Source of the DNA: Shouchella clausii | Lineage (GTDB): Bacteria > Bacillota > Bacilli > Bacillales > Bacillaceae_D | Assembly (NCBI RefSeq): GCF_002250115.1 | Contig: NZ_CP019985.1 | Coordinates: 2,542,001-2,606,000, forward strand | Direction of reading: 5' to 3' | Length of the DNA stretch: 64,000 bases | Part shown: one piece after another, positions 33,248 through 42,656 of the stretch | Layout of the letters: each line of letters begins with the position of its first letter | Position numbering within the stretch: position 1 is the first letter of the stretch | Notes under the pieces: generated by a model | Seen by the model: the letters and a program-made list of their open reading frames with translations, nothing else | Told to the model about the DNA's origin: nothing | The model's database searches: none | Translations under genes and position numbers: made by a program

Positions 33248-33271
33248 CCCGCTATTTACATATAGCGGGCT
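33246..33271. repeat. 26-base hairpin repeat, copy 2
   Basis: Identical to 33065-33090. It lies a few bases after the stop of the minus-strand Nudix gene. Confidence 0.8.
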
Positions 33272-33278
33272 TAACGTA

Positions 33279-33905
33279 TTAAGAAGTATGGTTTAAAATA
33301 TCAACAACGAATTTGGACCAGCTTTCTAGCCGGTCATACATCGGCTGAGCGCTTAGCTCTTCAAGGGTAACCCAACGCCCGGCAAGTTGATTCGTTTCCC
33401 GGATGGCAACGTCTGTATCCTCTTCGAGATCAAGGACGGAGAGAATACCTAGGTGGACGCGGCCGACTTCGTTGGCATCGTCGTTAATTAAGCCAATCGT
33501 CTTCATTTCTTTTTGCTTGCTTGCATCAAAAATAAGTTCTTCGTGTAATTCTCGATGTGTATTGGCTTCAAGCATTTCAATAAAGCTTGATGACATAATG
33601 GCATTCATATGGCCGCCAAAGCCAATGGAAAGTTGATTGTGCAAGCGGGCCTCGCCGCCGCCGCTTAGGCGTTCGTAGGAGTAGATCTCTTTCCCACGAC
33701 GAATGACGACATAAGGAATTGGCTGTTTGTAAGTGGTGTCTTCTTCTGCATTGCCACGGCGCATCTCGCTGAAGTGGCGGTTAAGGCGGTTCATAATCGT
33801 TGCGACTTGTTCCCGTTCGCTAACAACGCCTTGAAAAGCAAGCGTTTCGTTATGGAAAACGTGTTTGCGCGGTGCGACAACAATCATTTCATCCATTTTT
33901 CCCAA
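33279..33905 (-). CDS. Nudix-type hydrolase
   Basis: 208 residues from TTG 33905 with AGGGGG about eight bases upstream; ATG 33896 is an alternative. The Nudix box is visible as GGHMN...EANTHRELHEEL (RE-x2-EE core), following a longer N-terminal part (IVVAPRKHVF...YVVIRRGKEIYSYER). Nudix enzymes cleave nucleoside-diphosphate derivatives; this longer form is common in Bacillus without known substrate. It is convergent with the nicotinamidase gene. Confidence 0.82.
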   Translation of the reverse strand: MGKMDEMIVVAPRKHVFHNETLAFQGVVSEREQVATIMNRLNRHFSEMRRGNAEEDTTYKQPIPYVVIRRGKEIYSYERLSGGGEARLHNQLSIGFGGHMNAIMSSSFIEMLEANTHRELHEELIFDASKQKEMKTIGLINDDANEVGRVHLGILSVLDLEEDTDVAIRETNQLAGRWVTLEELSAQPMYDRLESWSKFVVDILNHTS

Positions 33906-34023
33906 CGTAGTTTCCCCCTGTCGAAAAAGCAGCAAGTGAAAAGGCATCGCTGCTGATCGTTGAACATGTACATTATCGTACAGCTAGGCAAGCAAAGCAA
34001 GAGGATTTTTTTAACTTTGCGAA

Positions 34024-34059
34024 AGCAAAAAGGAAGAGCAGGCGATTTATCCTGCTCTT
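34024..34059 (-). terminator. Terminator of the nrdIEF operon
   Basis: On the minus strand AAGAGCAGG pairs with CCTGCTCTT (34059-34034), then a T-rich CCTTTTTGC. Confidence 0.85.
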
Positions 34060-34069
34060 GCGAGGTCGA

Positions 34070-35074
34070 TTAACGCTGCTCTTGCTTTGCTTTTTCCTCG
34101 GCTTCTGGAAAGAAGAAATCCTCATCACGAAGGGGTTCGACAGTTGCTTTTTTGTAGCCGTTTCCTTTCATCGAGAAAAAGTCATGTGACTTCGTTTTTG
34201 TATTCAGTCCGTTGAGGACGATCGGGTTGATTTCCTCGTCTTCAAAATAAGGATCAAAGCCAAGGTTCATTAACGCTTTATTGGCATTGTAGCGAATGAA
34301 TTTTTTTACATCGTGGGAAAGCCCAACTTGATCATACAGATCTTCCGTATAGAGGAGCTCATTTTTATACAGTTCATCTAAGAGCTCAATCGCAAATTGG
34401 TGCAGTTCCTTTTGCGTATCAGGGGATTGCTTGTTGTAAATCTCTTGCGCCAACAGCCCAATATATACGCCATGGATTGCTTCATCGCGAAGAATGAGGT
34501 TTATAATTTCGCCGCTTTGCATCAACTTTCCTTGGCCGTAGAAATAAAGCGGGTAGTAGAAACCGCTGTAGAACAAAAAGCTTTCTAAGTAGACAGAAGC
34601 TACTAGTGCTTTAAACAGAGAAATGTCGTCGCCGCGTTTAATGTCTTTATAAATCGAGACGATTGTATTGGCCTTTTTCTGGAGGCGGGGGTTGACTTTG
34701 ACCCATTCAAACAAATCATTGATTTCTTCTGACGTAGCAAGCGTCATGAAAATGTTTGAATAAGACTTGGCATGGACGGCGTTTTCCATCATTGCCATAA
34801 AGTTTAAAACCGCTTTGCGTTGATGGCCTTGGACGTGTTCTGCCACAAGTGGCATGCCGGTATTTCCTTGTTCGGTGTCGAGCAATGTCAAGCCAGCAAG
34901 CACTTTCATATACGTGTCTTTTTCGGCAGGCGTCAAATACTTCCACGTGAGAAGGTCGCCATTTAAGGCGACTTCCTCGGGAAGCCAAAACTGTTTGACG
35001 TTTTGGTTATAAAACATTTGCGTAAAATCATCTTCATGCTTGGACCAGTTGGCCGCATCGTAGACGTGCGTCAT
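34070..35074 (-). CDS. nrdF: Class Ib ribonucleotide reductase, small (radical) subunit
   Basis: 334 residues. The ferritin-like di-metal ligands are visible in [20 protein letters not shown] and [12 protein letters not shown]; the region between carries the radical-harbouring Tyr. The length and the nrdI-nrdE-nrdF order mark it as class Ib, where NrdI provides the oxidant for a Mn2-tyrosyl cofactor (family knowledge). It supplies deoxyribonucleotides together with NrdE. Confidence 0.95.
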   Translation of the reverse strand: MTHVYDAANWSKHEDDFTQMFYNQNVKQFWLPEEVALNGDLLTWKYLTPAEKDTYMKVLAGLTLLDTEQGNTGMPLVAEHVQGHQRKAVLNFMAMMENAVHAKSYSNIFMTLATSEEINDLFEWVKVNPRLQKKANTIVSIYKDIKRGDDISLFKALVASVYLESFLFYSGFYYPLYFYGQGKLMQSGEIINLILRDEAIHGVYIGLLAQEIYNKQSPDTQKELHQFAIELLDELYKNELLYTEDLYDQVGLSHDVKKFIRYNANKALMNLGFDPYFEDEEINPIVLNGLNTKTKSHDFFSMKGNGYKKATVEPLRDEDFFFPEAEEKAKQEQR

Positions 35075-35110
35075 TAGGCACTCTCCTTTTTAGGTTGCAT
35101 TTAAACTTTG

Positions 35111-37207
35111 TTAAACGACACAAGAAAGGCAGTTGTCTTGCCCTGTATCTTTTGTGCGCGCGTAGTAAAGGGTTTTGATGCCTTTATGGTGCGCATAAAG
35201 GTCGATTCGGTTCAAGTCACGGGTCGTCATCGTATCTTTTAGGAAAAGCGTAAAGCTGATCCCTTGATCGACGTGTTGTTGGATCGTTGCAATCATATCA
35301 ACGACTTTAAACATATCCATGTCATAGGCTTCTTTGTAGAAGAACCAGTTGTTCGCATTTAGCCCAGGCATTGGATAGTATGTTTTGGAGTTGCCGTATG
35401 TCCGTTCTTCAATCCGTTCCATAATCGGCATGACGCTTGCTGTGGCCGACTGTACATAAGAAATCGAACCAGTTGGCGCGATCGCTAATCGGTAACTATG
35501 GTAAAGGCCGTGTTCTGCTACAAATGCTTGCAAAGCTTGCCAATCTTCTTTTGTTGGCACAAACATCCCGTCAAACAGCGCTTTGACTTTGTCAAATTTA
35601 GGCGTGAAGTCATTCTCGATATACTTTTTAAAGTAGGAGCCGTCAGCGTACGTACTGCCTTCATAACCGTGATACGTTTCACCCTGATCCCTGGCAATCT
35701 CGGCAGACCGTTTAATTGAGAAATAGTTCATCGCCATAAAAAAGGTATTGGCAAAATCACGAGCTTCTTCGCTTTCGTAAGCAATATGCTGCTTGGCTAG
35801 GTAACCGTGCAAATTCATTGCGCCGAGGCCGATTGATTTCATCAGTTTGTTACCGCGGCGCACTGCTGGCGCATTCGTAATATTGGTTGACTCTGATACG
35901 CGCGTTAAGGCGTCTGTCGCCAGGCTAACTGTGTTTTCAAGCGATTTGTTTTCCATCACGTTCATAATGTTAATCGACCCAAGGTTGCAGGAAATGTCAA
36001 GACCGATCTCATCTTCCTCGCCGTAGTCGGTGTAAGTCGATACTTCCGAGGCTTGTAAGATTTCTGAACATAAGTTTGAAAACTTGACATTACTAATATG
36101 GCCATTTGCATGGGCCTTGTTTACGTTGTCGGCAAACATAATGTATGGGTAGCCAGATTCGGACCGCAAGATTGCTAGCTTTTGGAACAGACGACGAGGG
36201 TTGATTTTTTCTTTCCGTACCCGCGGGTCGTCAACAAGCGTTTCGTACATTTCTTCCATGTCCATTTCATCAAAATGTTGGCCGTAAGCTTTATAAACGG
36301 TATGTGGATAAAACAAGTATGCATCTTTATCTTCGCGCATCAACTCAATAAATTTGTCTGGGATAACGACGCCAATTGACAATGTTTTAACGCGTACGTC
36401 TTCATCAGCAGATATTTTCCGCGTGTCAAGAAAGTCGTTAATGTCAGCGTGGAAAATATTTAAGTACGCTGCACCAGACCCTTGGCGCTGTCCCATTTGG
36501 TCGGCATAGCGAAACGCATTGTCGAGAAGTTTCATAACGCCGACAACGCCTTTTGTCGCGTTAGCCACATCTTTGATTGCCTCGCCTTTCGCGCGTAACT
36601 TTGATAAGTTAAGGGCCACGCCGCCGCCAAGCTTTGAGAGCTGCATCGAAATGTCGACAGCTCGGCTAATGTCATTTAATGAATCGTTAATTTCAAGCAA
36701 GAAGCAGGAAACGAGTTCGCCGCGGCGTTTACGTCCTGCATTGAGGAACGTGGGCGTCGCTGGCTGGAACTCTTGCGAAATCATGGCTTTTACTAACGCT
36801 TTGGCTTTTTCAACATCCCCGTTTCCGAAGAAAAGGGAAACAATGGCGACACGGTCTTCATACCGCTCTAAAATTTTGCTTTTGTCATTCGTTTTTAGCG
36901 CGTAATCATTGTAAAATTTAAAAGCGCTCATAAACGACGGAAAACGGAATTTTTTGTTATAGGCAATGTCCATCACCGCTTTGATTTCGTCGATCGTATA
37001 CAAGCGCAGAAGCTCTTCTTCGTAATAATCATTTTCAATTAAGTAGTCGATCTTTTCTTCAAGATCATGGAAAAAGACGGTATTTTGGTTAATGTTGTCT
37101 ACGAAATAACTATGTACAGCTTCTTTGTCCTTTTCAAACTGGTAGCTGCCGTCTTTTGTAATCATTAGCTCGTTGTTAAGCTGAACCCACTTTGGAACTT
37201 GTGCCAA
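35111..37207 (-). CDS. nrdE: Class Ib ribonucleotide reductase, large (catalytic) subunit
   Basis: 698 residues from TTG 37207 with a GGGGGT SD. Class Ib large subunits lack the N-terminal ATP-cone, as here. Visible parts are the substrate-site Cys in ELVSCFLLEINDS, the radical-site NLGS/INIMN region (LDISCNLGSINIMN), the catalytic-loop APTGSISYVQSATA and the redox C-terminal DNCLSCVV. No intein is present. The start overlaps the end of nrdI by 32 bases, as in B. subtilis. Confidence 0.96.
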   Translation of the reverse strand: MAQVPKWVQLNNELMITKDGSYQFEKDKEAVHSYFVDNINQNTVFFHDLEEKIDYLIENDYYEEELLRLYTIDEIKAVMDIAYNKKFRFPSFMSAFKFYNDYALKTNDKSKILERYEDRVAIVSLFFGNGDVEKAKALVKAMISQEFQPATPTFLNAGRKRRGELVSCFLLEINDSLNDISRAVDISMQLSKLGGGVALNLSKLRAKGEAIKDVANATKGVVGVMKLLDNAFRYADQMGQRQGSGAAYLNIFHADINDFLDTRKISADEDVRVKTLSIGVVIPDKFIELMREDKDAYLFYPHTVYKAYGQHFDEMDMEEMYETLVDDPRVRKEKINPRRLFQKLAILRSESGYPYIMFADNVNKAHANGHISNVKFSNLCSEILQASEVSTYTDYGEEDEIGLDISCNLGSINIMNVMENKSLENTVSLATDALTRVSESTNITNAPAVRRGNKLMKSIGLGAMNLHGYLAKQHIAYESEEARDFANTFFMAMNYFSIKRSAEIARDQGETYHGYEGSTYADGSYFKKYIENDFTPKFDKVKALFDGMFVPTKEDWQALQAFVAEHGLYHSYRLAIAPTGSISYVQSATASVMPIMERIEERTYGNSKTYYPMPGLNANNWFFYKEAYDMDMFKVVDMIATIQQHVDQGISFTLFLKDTMTTRDLNRIDLYAHHKGIKTLYYARTKDTGQDNCLSCVV

Positions 37208-37562
37208 TTGAATTTACCCCCTGTAAAAAAGCATCGACGTCTCTAGACGTTCCGCTTAGCTCGAATTTATGAAGAACAGGAACATTGTACATGCTTGCGA
37301 TGGTGTCTGCGCTTCTTGCAAAGCGGTCTCCCCAAATCCGGTTCCCACTTGCAGCTACTCCTTGGAGCTGCTCATGGTTCTTCTCAAGAAAGACGCGTGT
37401 CCTAGGCGAGAGTTCGCCAAAACCAGTCGTATACGTAATTAGTACGAAAGGCTTGTCCACCGTGGTCGTGTCGTCAATTTGTTCAATGTCGTCAAATGGC
37501 AATTTCGCCACAAATCGTTTGACGTTTCCTGTTTTTGAATCAAAAACAATTTTCACCTTCAT
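37176..37562 (-). CDS. nrdI: NrdI flavodoxin-like protein
   Basis: 128 residues from ATG 37562; the longer frame to 37646 would run through the NrdR boxes and has no SD. FMN-binding flavodoxin features: VFDSKTGNVKRFVAKL, ITYTTGFGELSPRTRVFL and GVAASGNRIWGDRFA. It generates the superoxide used to assemble the Mn2 cofactor of NrdF (family knowledge). Confidence 0.93.
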   Translation of the reverse strand: MKVKIVFDSKTGNVKRFVAKLPFDDIEQIDDTTTVDKPFVLITYTTGFGELSPRTRVFLEKNHEQLQGVAASGNRIWGDRFARSADTIASMYNVPVLHKFELSGTSRDVDAFLQGVNSIGTSSKVGSA

Positions 37563-37609
37563 CACAACCCTGTACAAAGAATCTATTTGTGTTTGATTAT
37601 TGTTTTGTA

Positions 37610-37656
37610 TACCACATATGGTAGATGATAAACGGAAATTAATCAATATATTGATT
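37610..37656. promoter_or_regulatory. Pair of NrdR boxes upstream of nrdIEF
   Basis: TACCACATATGGTA (37610-37623) and AATCAATATATTGATT (37641-37656) match the 16-bp NrdR consensus around its C-A-ATAT-G core. Their centres are 32 bases apart, the three-turn spacing expected for NrdR. They overlap the promoter area of nrdI. Confidence 0.75.
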
Positions 37657-37754
37657 TATCCCCAACCTGTGCACAATTAGAACAGAGGCTTGTCCACGAA
37701 GGGAAACGCTTGTGTATAACTTTTAAAAAACATTTTTTTTGGCCAAAAACGAAA

Positions 37755-37784
37755 GGACGTTCTGTTCATATGAACAGAACGTCC
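37755..37784 (-). terminator. Terminator after the SGNH gene (perfect 30-base palindrome)
   Basis: GGACGTTCTGTTCAT and its exact complement form a 15-base-pair palindrome; on the minus strand a TTTCGTTTTT tract follows. Confidence 0.8.
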
Positions 37785-37821
37785 ATTATAGCGCATTTTG
37801 AAAAAATGAAAAGCAAACTGC

Positions 37822-38595
37822 TTACTCGCCAATGAAAAATTGACTAAAAGCCGATGCCCAAAGTTCATGGCCTTCGCTTGTCGGTCGCCCGCTTTCCACG
37901 TATGCGGCCATTTCCTCCTCGGCTGGCCAAGCATCCCAATGGTCCACATACGTTACAGGGAGTGATGGGGCTTGTTCGTTTAACACATCAATTTGTCCAG
38001 GGTAGACGGTTGCTGGGCCAATTGGGTTTGTCGGCACAAGAATAATTTCAACGCCTGGAATTTGTTCGGAAACGGCGTCAATAAAAGCAGAGAGGTGGGC
38101 AATTGAGTCAGATGCAGCAAGATTGCCGTTGTCGTTAAGCGTCAGTGATTCGAGCACAAGCACATCAGGCTCAGATTCTGCAATCTTGTCGGCAAACCCT
38201 TCTGCCAGAAGCTGGTCGCTTGTTGTGTCGCTTCCGACTGAAATCACTTCGTAATCGATAGTGGGCGAAGCAGCCCCATTATCAATTTGTTCCATCACAA
38301 GCTCTGGCCAGCTTTTTCCGTTTTCGTTCTCAATGGAGCTGGAACCGAAAAAGACAATATGCGCCGAGTCAGCGTCTTGGCTGTCAAGAAAATCGCCAAG
38401 CCATCCGCCGATTTCAATCCCCTCGCTATCATGCTCTGCTTTTGTGCTTGTTTTCTCTTGGTTGTGTGTGTCGACAGATGCTTGGGAAATAGCCTCTTTT
38501 GCGATCGTATTAACGCGATTTTGGTAATAAAAGTGGGCGATCACCATGCCAACAACACTAACCATTATCAGTGCTGTAAAGACCGTGTTCTTCAA
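37822..38595 (-). CDS. Membrane-anchored SGNH/GDSL-type hydrolase
   Basis: 257 residues: N-terminal helix (about 5-22) acting as anchor, a polar linker, then an SGNH fold with block-I Ser in HIVFFGSSSIENENG and LVLESLTLNDNGN resembling block III. The block V motif D-x-x-H is not canonical (ESGRPTSEGHELWA), so the catalytic pair may differ or be impaired. Facing outward and next to polymer-synthesis genes, an esterase acting on wall or exopolysaccharide acyl groups is plausible (inference). Confidence 0.78.
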   Translation of the reverse strand: MKNTVFTALIMVSVVGMVIAHFYYQNRVNTIAKEAISQASVDTHNQEKTSTKAEHDSEGIEIGGWLGDFLDSQDADSAHIVFFGSSSIENENGKSWPELVMEQIDNGAASPTIDYEVISVGSDTTSDQLLAEGFADKIAESEPDVLVLESLTLNDNGNLAASDSIAHLSAFIDAVSEQIPGVEIILVPTNPIGPATVYPGQIDVLNEQAPSLPVTYVDHWDAWPAEEEMAAYVESGRPTSEGHELWASAFSQFFIGE

Positions 38596-38788
38596 TCAAT
38601 GTCGTCCTTTCTGTATGGCTTAAGTCTCTATCTAGTATAAAATGGCTTTGCCGGTAATAGAAGAAAAAACAACAAAATTCCCTAAAATTCTGTGCCAGTC
38701 ATGTAAATGGGGGAAAGGATGTTTACTTCTAAAGCACTTTCCGGTAGTATTATCACCATTGTCAATACATGAATCAGGGGGAGAGGAA

Positions 38789-39817
38789 ATGGGCGAGCAA
38801 ACAGCACAGCGCACGCCATTTTTTTCCGTATTGCTCGTCTTGCGCAACGAAGAAGCTTATATTGGTCGTCTACTTGAGCAAGTGCTTAACCAGCAACGCA
38901 ACGGTTTTGAGATGGAGCTGATTGTGGTAGATGGCCATTCGACGGACAATACACGAGAAATTGTGAGATCATACCAACAGAAGCACCCGATCATTAAATT
39001 GGTCGATAACCCAAAACAAACGCTTCCAGTCGGCTGGAACTTAGCGATTAAGGAAGCTTCAGGGGAGTACGTTCTTCGAATTGATGGCCATACATCGATT
39101 CCTGATGACTTTCTGCTCCGCTATGCGAAGGTGATTCGTAAACAGCCTGATGCTGATGTTGTAGGCGGCATCATTGAGTCTAAAGGCGAGGGCACCCAAG
39201 GTTGCATCAATGAATATGTCTATTCCCATCCTTTTGGCGTCGGCAACTCTAAATTCCGTACATTGGCTAGTGACCAAGTTTGGGAAGGCTTTGTCGACAC
39301 AGTGCCATATGGCGCTTATAAACGAAGTGTATTTCAAGAAGTCGGCTATTTTAACGAGCAGCTAAAACGAAACGAAGATTTGGAATTCCACAAACGGATG
39401 CGCACCGCCGGAAAAACATTTTTTCTTTCGACAACCATTTGTTCTACTTACTATGTCAGAAGCACAATAGGGGGCCTTATAGACAAGTCGCTAGGCGACG
39501 GCATGTGGACGATTGTTGCCAACCGCGTGACGCCTGGCTCCCTTGGAAACCGACACAAAGCGCCGTTATTTGCGTTTATAGCCGGCCTTGCACTGCTGGT
39601 GGCCTCTTTTTTTCATCCCGGCTTTGCGTTGTTTTTTGCTTTATGTGTAATCGCCTATATCGGCGCCAGTGCCTATGCTTCAATCGGTTTTGCGAAGAAG
39701 AAAGGGTGGAAATGGTTGCTTCCATGCATGTGGACGTTTTTTTGCCTTCATTTTTTCCGAGGCTATGGATCATTTAAAGCTTTCTTTACAAAAGCATACT
39801 GGACGGCGGGCCGTTAA
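38789..39817 (+). CDS. Membrane-associated GT2 glycosyltransferase (ExoA-like)
   Basis: 342 residues from ATG 38789 behind a purine-rich SD; the longer frame from 38642 crosses the promoter area. The GT-A domain shows FSVLLVLRNEEAYIGRLL, VVDGHSTDNT and the D-x-D-like RIDGHT, followed by the acceptor-side motif KRNEDLEFHKRM. Two or three membrane helices at the C-terminus (about 275-325). It resembles succinoglycan ExoA-type transferases that add sugars to lipid-linked intermediates. First plus-strand gene of the envelope polymer cluster. Confidence 0.88.
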   Translation: MGEQTAQRTPFFSVLLVLRNEEAYIGRLLEQVLNQQRNGFEMELIVVDGHSTDNTREIVRSYQQKHPIIKLVDNPKQTLPVGWNLAIKEASGEYVLRIDGHTSIPDDFLLRYAKVIRKQPDADVVGGIIESKGEGTQGCINEYVYSHPFGVGNSKFRTLASDQVWEGFVDTVPYGAYKRSVFQEVGYFNEQLKRNEDLEFHKRMRTAGKTFFLSTTICSTYYVRSTIGGLIDKSLGDGMWTIVANRVTPGSLGNRHKAPLFAFIAGLALLVASFFHPGFALFFALCVIAYIGASAYASIGFAKKKGWKWLLPCMWTFFCLHFFRGYGSFKAFFTKAYWTAGR

Positions 39818-39965
39818 AAGCGCGACTGCCGCCCTTCATTGCCAATATGAGAAAATATCGAGTAGCTGTGGATTTTCATTGAATGTTAAGGATCTGTAAA
39901 GACTTTCTTATATTCGTATGCTAAAATGTCGTTAGACGAAAACTACGAAACTAGGAGTCATGCAG

Positions 39966-41342
39966 ATGCCTACTATGATCCCAAATCGAATGACCCGCGG
40001 CTTAACGATGCTTGTCGATTTGCTGCTTATTATCTCCTCATATGGCTTAGCCTTTTCGATATTAAGGGGCCAGATGACGCCAAAGAACTACGAGGCATTT
40101 GGCTCAGTGGCTCCTTGGATTTTGCTTATTAGTGTGCTGTTTCTCGGCATCTATGAATTGGACCGTCTTGTCCAGCATGATATGTGGGATCTCGTCCGTA
40201 AATTGGCGATTTCTTTGACATTTATTATGCTATTGACAATGACTGTGTCATTCTTTTTCCGGGAATTCGCGCTGCCCCGTTCCGTTTTGCTTCTTGCCCA
40301 TGTGCTCGCTTTTATCTTGTTGCTTATTTGGAAAGGGGCCTACACGAAATACAGCCAGCTTTCGCGAAAAGGGAAAGTCATGTTTATCGGCTCGGAGGAA
40401 GAATTTGCCGAAATGGAACATAGCTTGTCGACATTCTTATCGAAAAGCAGCTACGTTAGATGGTACGATAAACGCGAGTCGCTCGCTCAACTGCGGACGA
40501 AGCTAATGGAATACGATGTCGTCTTTCTCGGTTCAGGGTTAGACGAAGGCAAGAAGGATCGTCTCATGTTCCATGCGATGAAAAAGAAAAAGCTTGTTTA
40601 TGTCGTGCCGAAAGTAAACGACATGCTTTTGATGAACACATCGGTGACAACAATGGACGATACGATGGTTATGCAAGTAAAGCCTTTTACGTTAACGTTA
40701 ACGCAACTGCTTATAAAACGGGCTGTTGACATTGCTGCATCAAGTGTGATGCTGATTGCTACGCTGCCGGTCATGCTCTTAACAGCGATCGCGATTAAGT
40801 TGGAAGATGGCGGGCCGATTTTCTTCAAACAAGAGCGGCTAGGGAAAAACCATCAACCTTTTAACATTTTAAAATTCCGCTCAATGGTTATGGACGCAGA
40901 GGCCAAAACAGGACCTACGTTGGCTAAATCAGATGACGATCGGATTACGAAAACAGGCAAGTTCATCCGCAAAACTCGGATTGATGAGCTGCCGCAACTG
41001 ATCAATGTCTTGATCGGCGACATGTCTTTAGTCGGTCCTCGCCCAGAACGGGATTTCTTTGCAGAAAAATTCCAGCGGGAGAACAAATGGTTCAACTACC
41101 GCCATGCGGTTAAACCAGGAATTACCGGTTATGCCCAAGTGATGGGGAAATATACGACGAACGTTGATAAAAAGCTCAAATTTGACTTACACTATATTCG
41201 CAACTATTCGTTTTGGCTGGACTGCATCATTTTAATGCAAACGATCTTGGTTGTCATTAATAAAGCGAAGTCAGAAGGGGAAGCGGCGCCGCAAAAAGCG
41301 AGCCGTGTATACCGCAAAAGCGAAAAAGTGTCCGTCAAGTAA
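39966..41342 (+). CDS. Polyprenyl-phosphate sugar-1-phosphate transferase (WbaP/EpsL-like)
   Basis: 458 residues from ATG 39966, eight bases after AGGAG; ATG 39960 is too close to the SD. Four to five N-terminal helices, a soluble central part, then the bacterial sugar transferase domain (from about 250: KRAVDIAASSVMLI, KFRSMVMDAE, RKTRIDELPQLINVLIGDMS, VGPRPERDFF, KPGITGYAQV). It loads the first sugar phosphate onto undecaprenyl phosphate, starting polymer assembly. An extended -10 (TGCTAAAAT, 39919-39927) lies upstream. Confidence 0.92.
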   Translation: MPTMIPNRMTRGLTMLVDLLLIISSYGLAFSILRGQMTPKNYEAFGSVAPWILLISVLFLGIYELDRLVQHDMWDLVRKLAISLTFIMLLTMTVSFFFREFALPRSVLLLAHVLAFILLLIWKGAYTKYSQLSRKGKVMFIGSEEEFAEMEHSLSTFLSKSSYVRWYDKRESLAQLRTKLMEYDVVFLGSGLDEGKKDRLMFHAMKKKKLVYVVPKVNDMLLMNTSVTTMDDTMVMQVKPFTLTLTQLLIKRAVDIAASSVMLIATLPVMLLTAIAIKLEDGGPIFFKQERLGKNHQPFNILKFRSMVMDAEAKTGPTLAKSDDDRITKTGKFIRKTRIDELPQLINVLIGDMSLVGPRPERDFFAEKFQRENKWFNYRHAVKPGITGYAQVMGKYTTNVDKKLKFDLHYIRNYSFWLDCIILMQTILVVINKAKSEGEAAPQKASRVYRKSEKVSVK

Positions 41343-41414
41343 GCCCCATTTCGGCCATGGTGAGAGAACCGCCGATGAAAGACTGACTATGATAAACGTG
41401 ATGCGAATAAGACC

Positions 41415-41442
41415 ATATCCCCGCGATGATTTGTGGGGATAT
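41415..41442 (+). terminator. Hairpin between the sugar transferase and TagB/F-like genes
   Basis: ATATCCCC and GGGGATAT form an eight-base-pair stem followed by CTGTTTGTTTG. It could be a weak terminator or attenuator in front of the glycerophosphotransferase. Confidence 0.5.
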
Positions 41443-41462
41443 CTGTTTGTTTGGGGGAAACA

Positions 41463-42656
41463 ATGCGAAAAAAAATCAAACAGCTTCCTATAATAAGGGC
41501 GCTTTCCAAATTTGTGTTTGCCTGTTTTGCGTGCCTGCCGGCCAAAAAAAAGCTTGTTGTGTTTGAAAGTTTTTCCGGAAAGCAATATTCATGCAATCCA
41601 CGGGCGATTTATGAATACATGCGCTCCCATGACATGCCCTATGAACTTGTCTGGAGCGTCAATAAAGATCATATTGGCAAGTTTGAAGCACAGCAAATTC
41701 CATATGTACGGCGCCTTAGTTTAAAATGGTTTTATTATATGGCCCGTGCTGGCTTTTGGGTGACTAACAGCAGAATGCCCAATTGGGTGCCAAAACCGGC
41801 CCATACTACGTATGTACAAACTTGGCACGGTACGCCGCTGAAAAAGCTAGTCGGCGATATGGAACAGGTTCGTATGCCTGGCATATCAAAATCAAAGTAT
41901 ATAAAAAATTTCCAAACTGAAGCAAGCCATTGGGATTATTTGCTGTCGCCTAACCCGTATTCTACCGCGATCTTTAGAAGGGCGTTTGCGTTCAACAAAC
42001 AAATTTTAGAGACAGGTTACCCACGAAATGATATTCTGTATCAAGGAGATCTAGACGAAGCATCACACCGATTGCGGAAAAAGTACGGCATCGCGAACGG
42101 CAAGAACGTGATTTTGTATGCGCCAACATGGAGAGATCACCAACATTATGGGCTTGGGTCATATAAATTCGATTTGCAGTTGGACTTAGATGAGCTTTTT
42201 GCGCGATTTGGCAATGATACGATTATTTTGTTGCGCCTCCATTCTTTCATAAAGGAACAATTTGATTTAGACGCATACGGTGAATTTGTAAAAGACGTAT
42301 CTGCGTTCCATGATATTAACGAACTTTACTTATTGTCCGATCTGTTAATCACGGATTACTCATCTGTGTTTTTTGATTACGCCAATACACGGAAGCCAAT
42401 GATCTTTTTTGTCTATGACCTAGAAGAGTATCGTGATGAAGTCCGCGGCTTTTATTTTGACTTGGAGGCGGAAGCGCCGGGGCCGGTTGTGCGGACAACA
42501 GCAGAAGTAGCAGCAGCGATTGAGCAACTTAGCGCCGAAGGCATGAAACCATATAAGGAAAAATACGAAGCCTTTATCGAGCGTTTTTGTCACTTGGAAG
42601 ACGGTAATGCGGCTAGTAGAGTTGTAACGGAAGTTTTCAAGGAGGAAAATTTTTAA
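41463..42656 (+). CDS. CDP-glycerol glycerophosphotransferase (TagB/TagF family)
   Basis: 397 residues from ATG 41463 with a GGGGG SD. Family motifs: TWHGTPLKKLVGDM (base/His region), YPRNDILY, YAPTWRDHQHYG, LLRLHSF and LLITDYSSVFFDYA, the CDP-glycerol site. It adds glycerol phosphate to a lipid-linked acceptor or chain. An amphipathic basic N-terminus (KKIKQLPIIRALSKF) suits membrane association. A single-unit enzyme like TagB would be a primer; chain polymerisation may belong to the fused protein at 44041. Confidence 0.92.
   Translation: MRKKIKQLPIIRALSKFVFACFACLPAKKKLVVFESFSGKQYSCNPRAIYEYMRSHDMPYELVWSVNKDHIGKFEAQQIPYVRRLSLKWFYYMARAGFWVTNSRMPNWVPKPAHTTYVQTWHGTPLKKLVGDMEQVRMPGISKSKYIKNFQTEASHWDYLLSPNPYSTAIFRRAFAFNKQILETGYPRNDILYQGDLDEASHRLRKKYGIANGKNVILYAPTWRDHQHYGLGSYKFDLQLDLDELFARFGNDTIILLRLHSFIKEQFDLDAYGEFVKDVSAFHDINELYLLSDLLITDYSSVFFDYANTRKPMIFFVYDLEEYRDEVRGFYFDLEAEAPGPVVRTTAEVAAAIEQLSAEGMKPYKEKYEAFIERFCHLEDGNAASRVVTEVFKEENF

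Noticed and set aside
33065-33271. The two identical hairpins as terminators of pncA and the Nudix gene
   Set aside because: Neither is followed by a T run on either strand; kept as repeats instead.
36519-36905. 128-codon plus-strand ORF
   Set aside because: Antisense of nrdE, no SD, no motif.
37681-37720. GAAACGCTTGTG segment resembling an end of the dispersed element
   Set aside because: Only about ten bases match and the CAGACTG terminus is missing.
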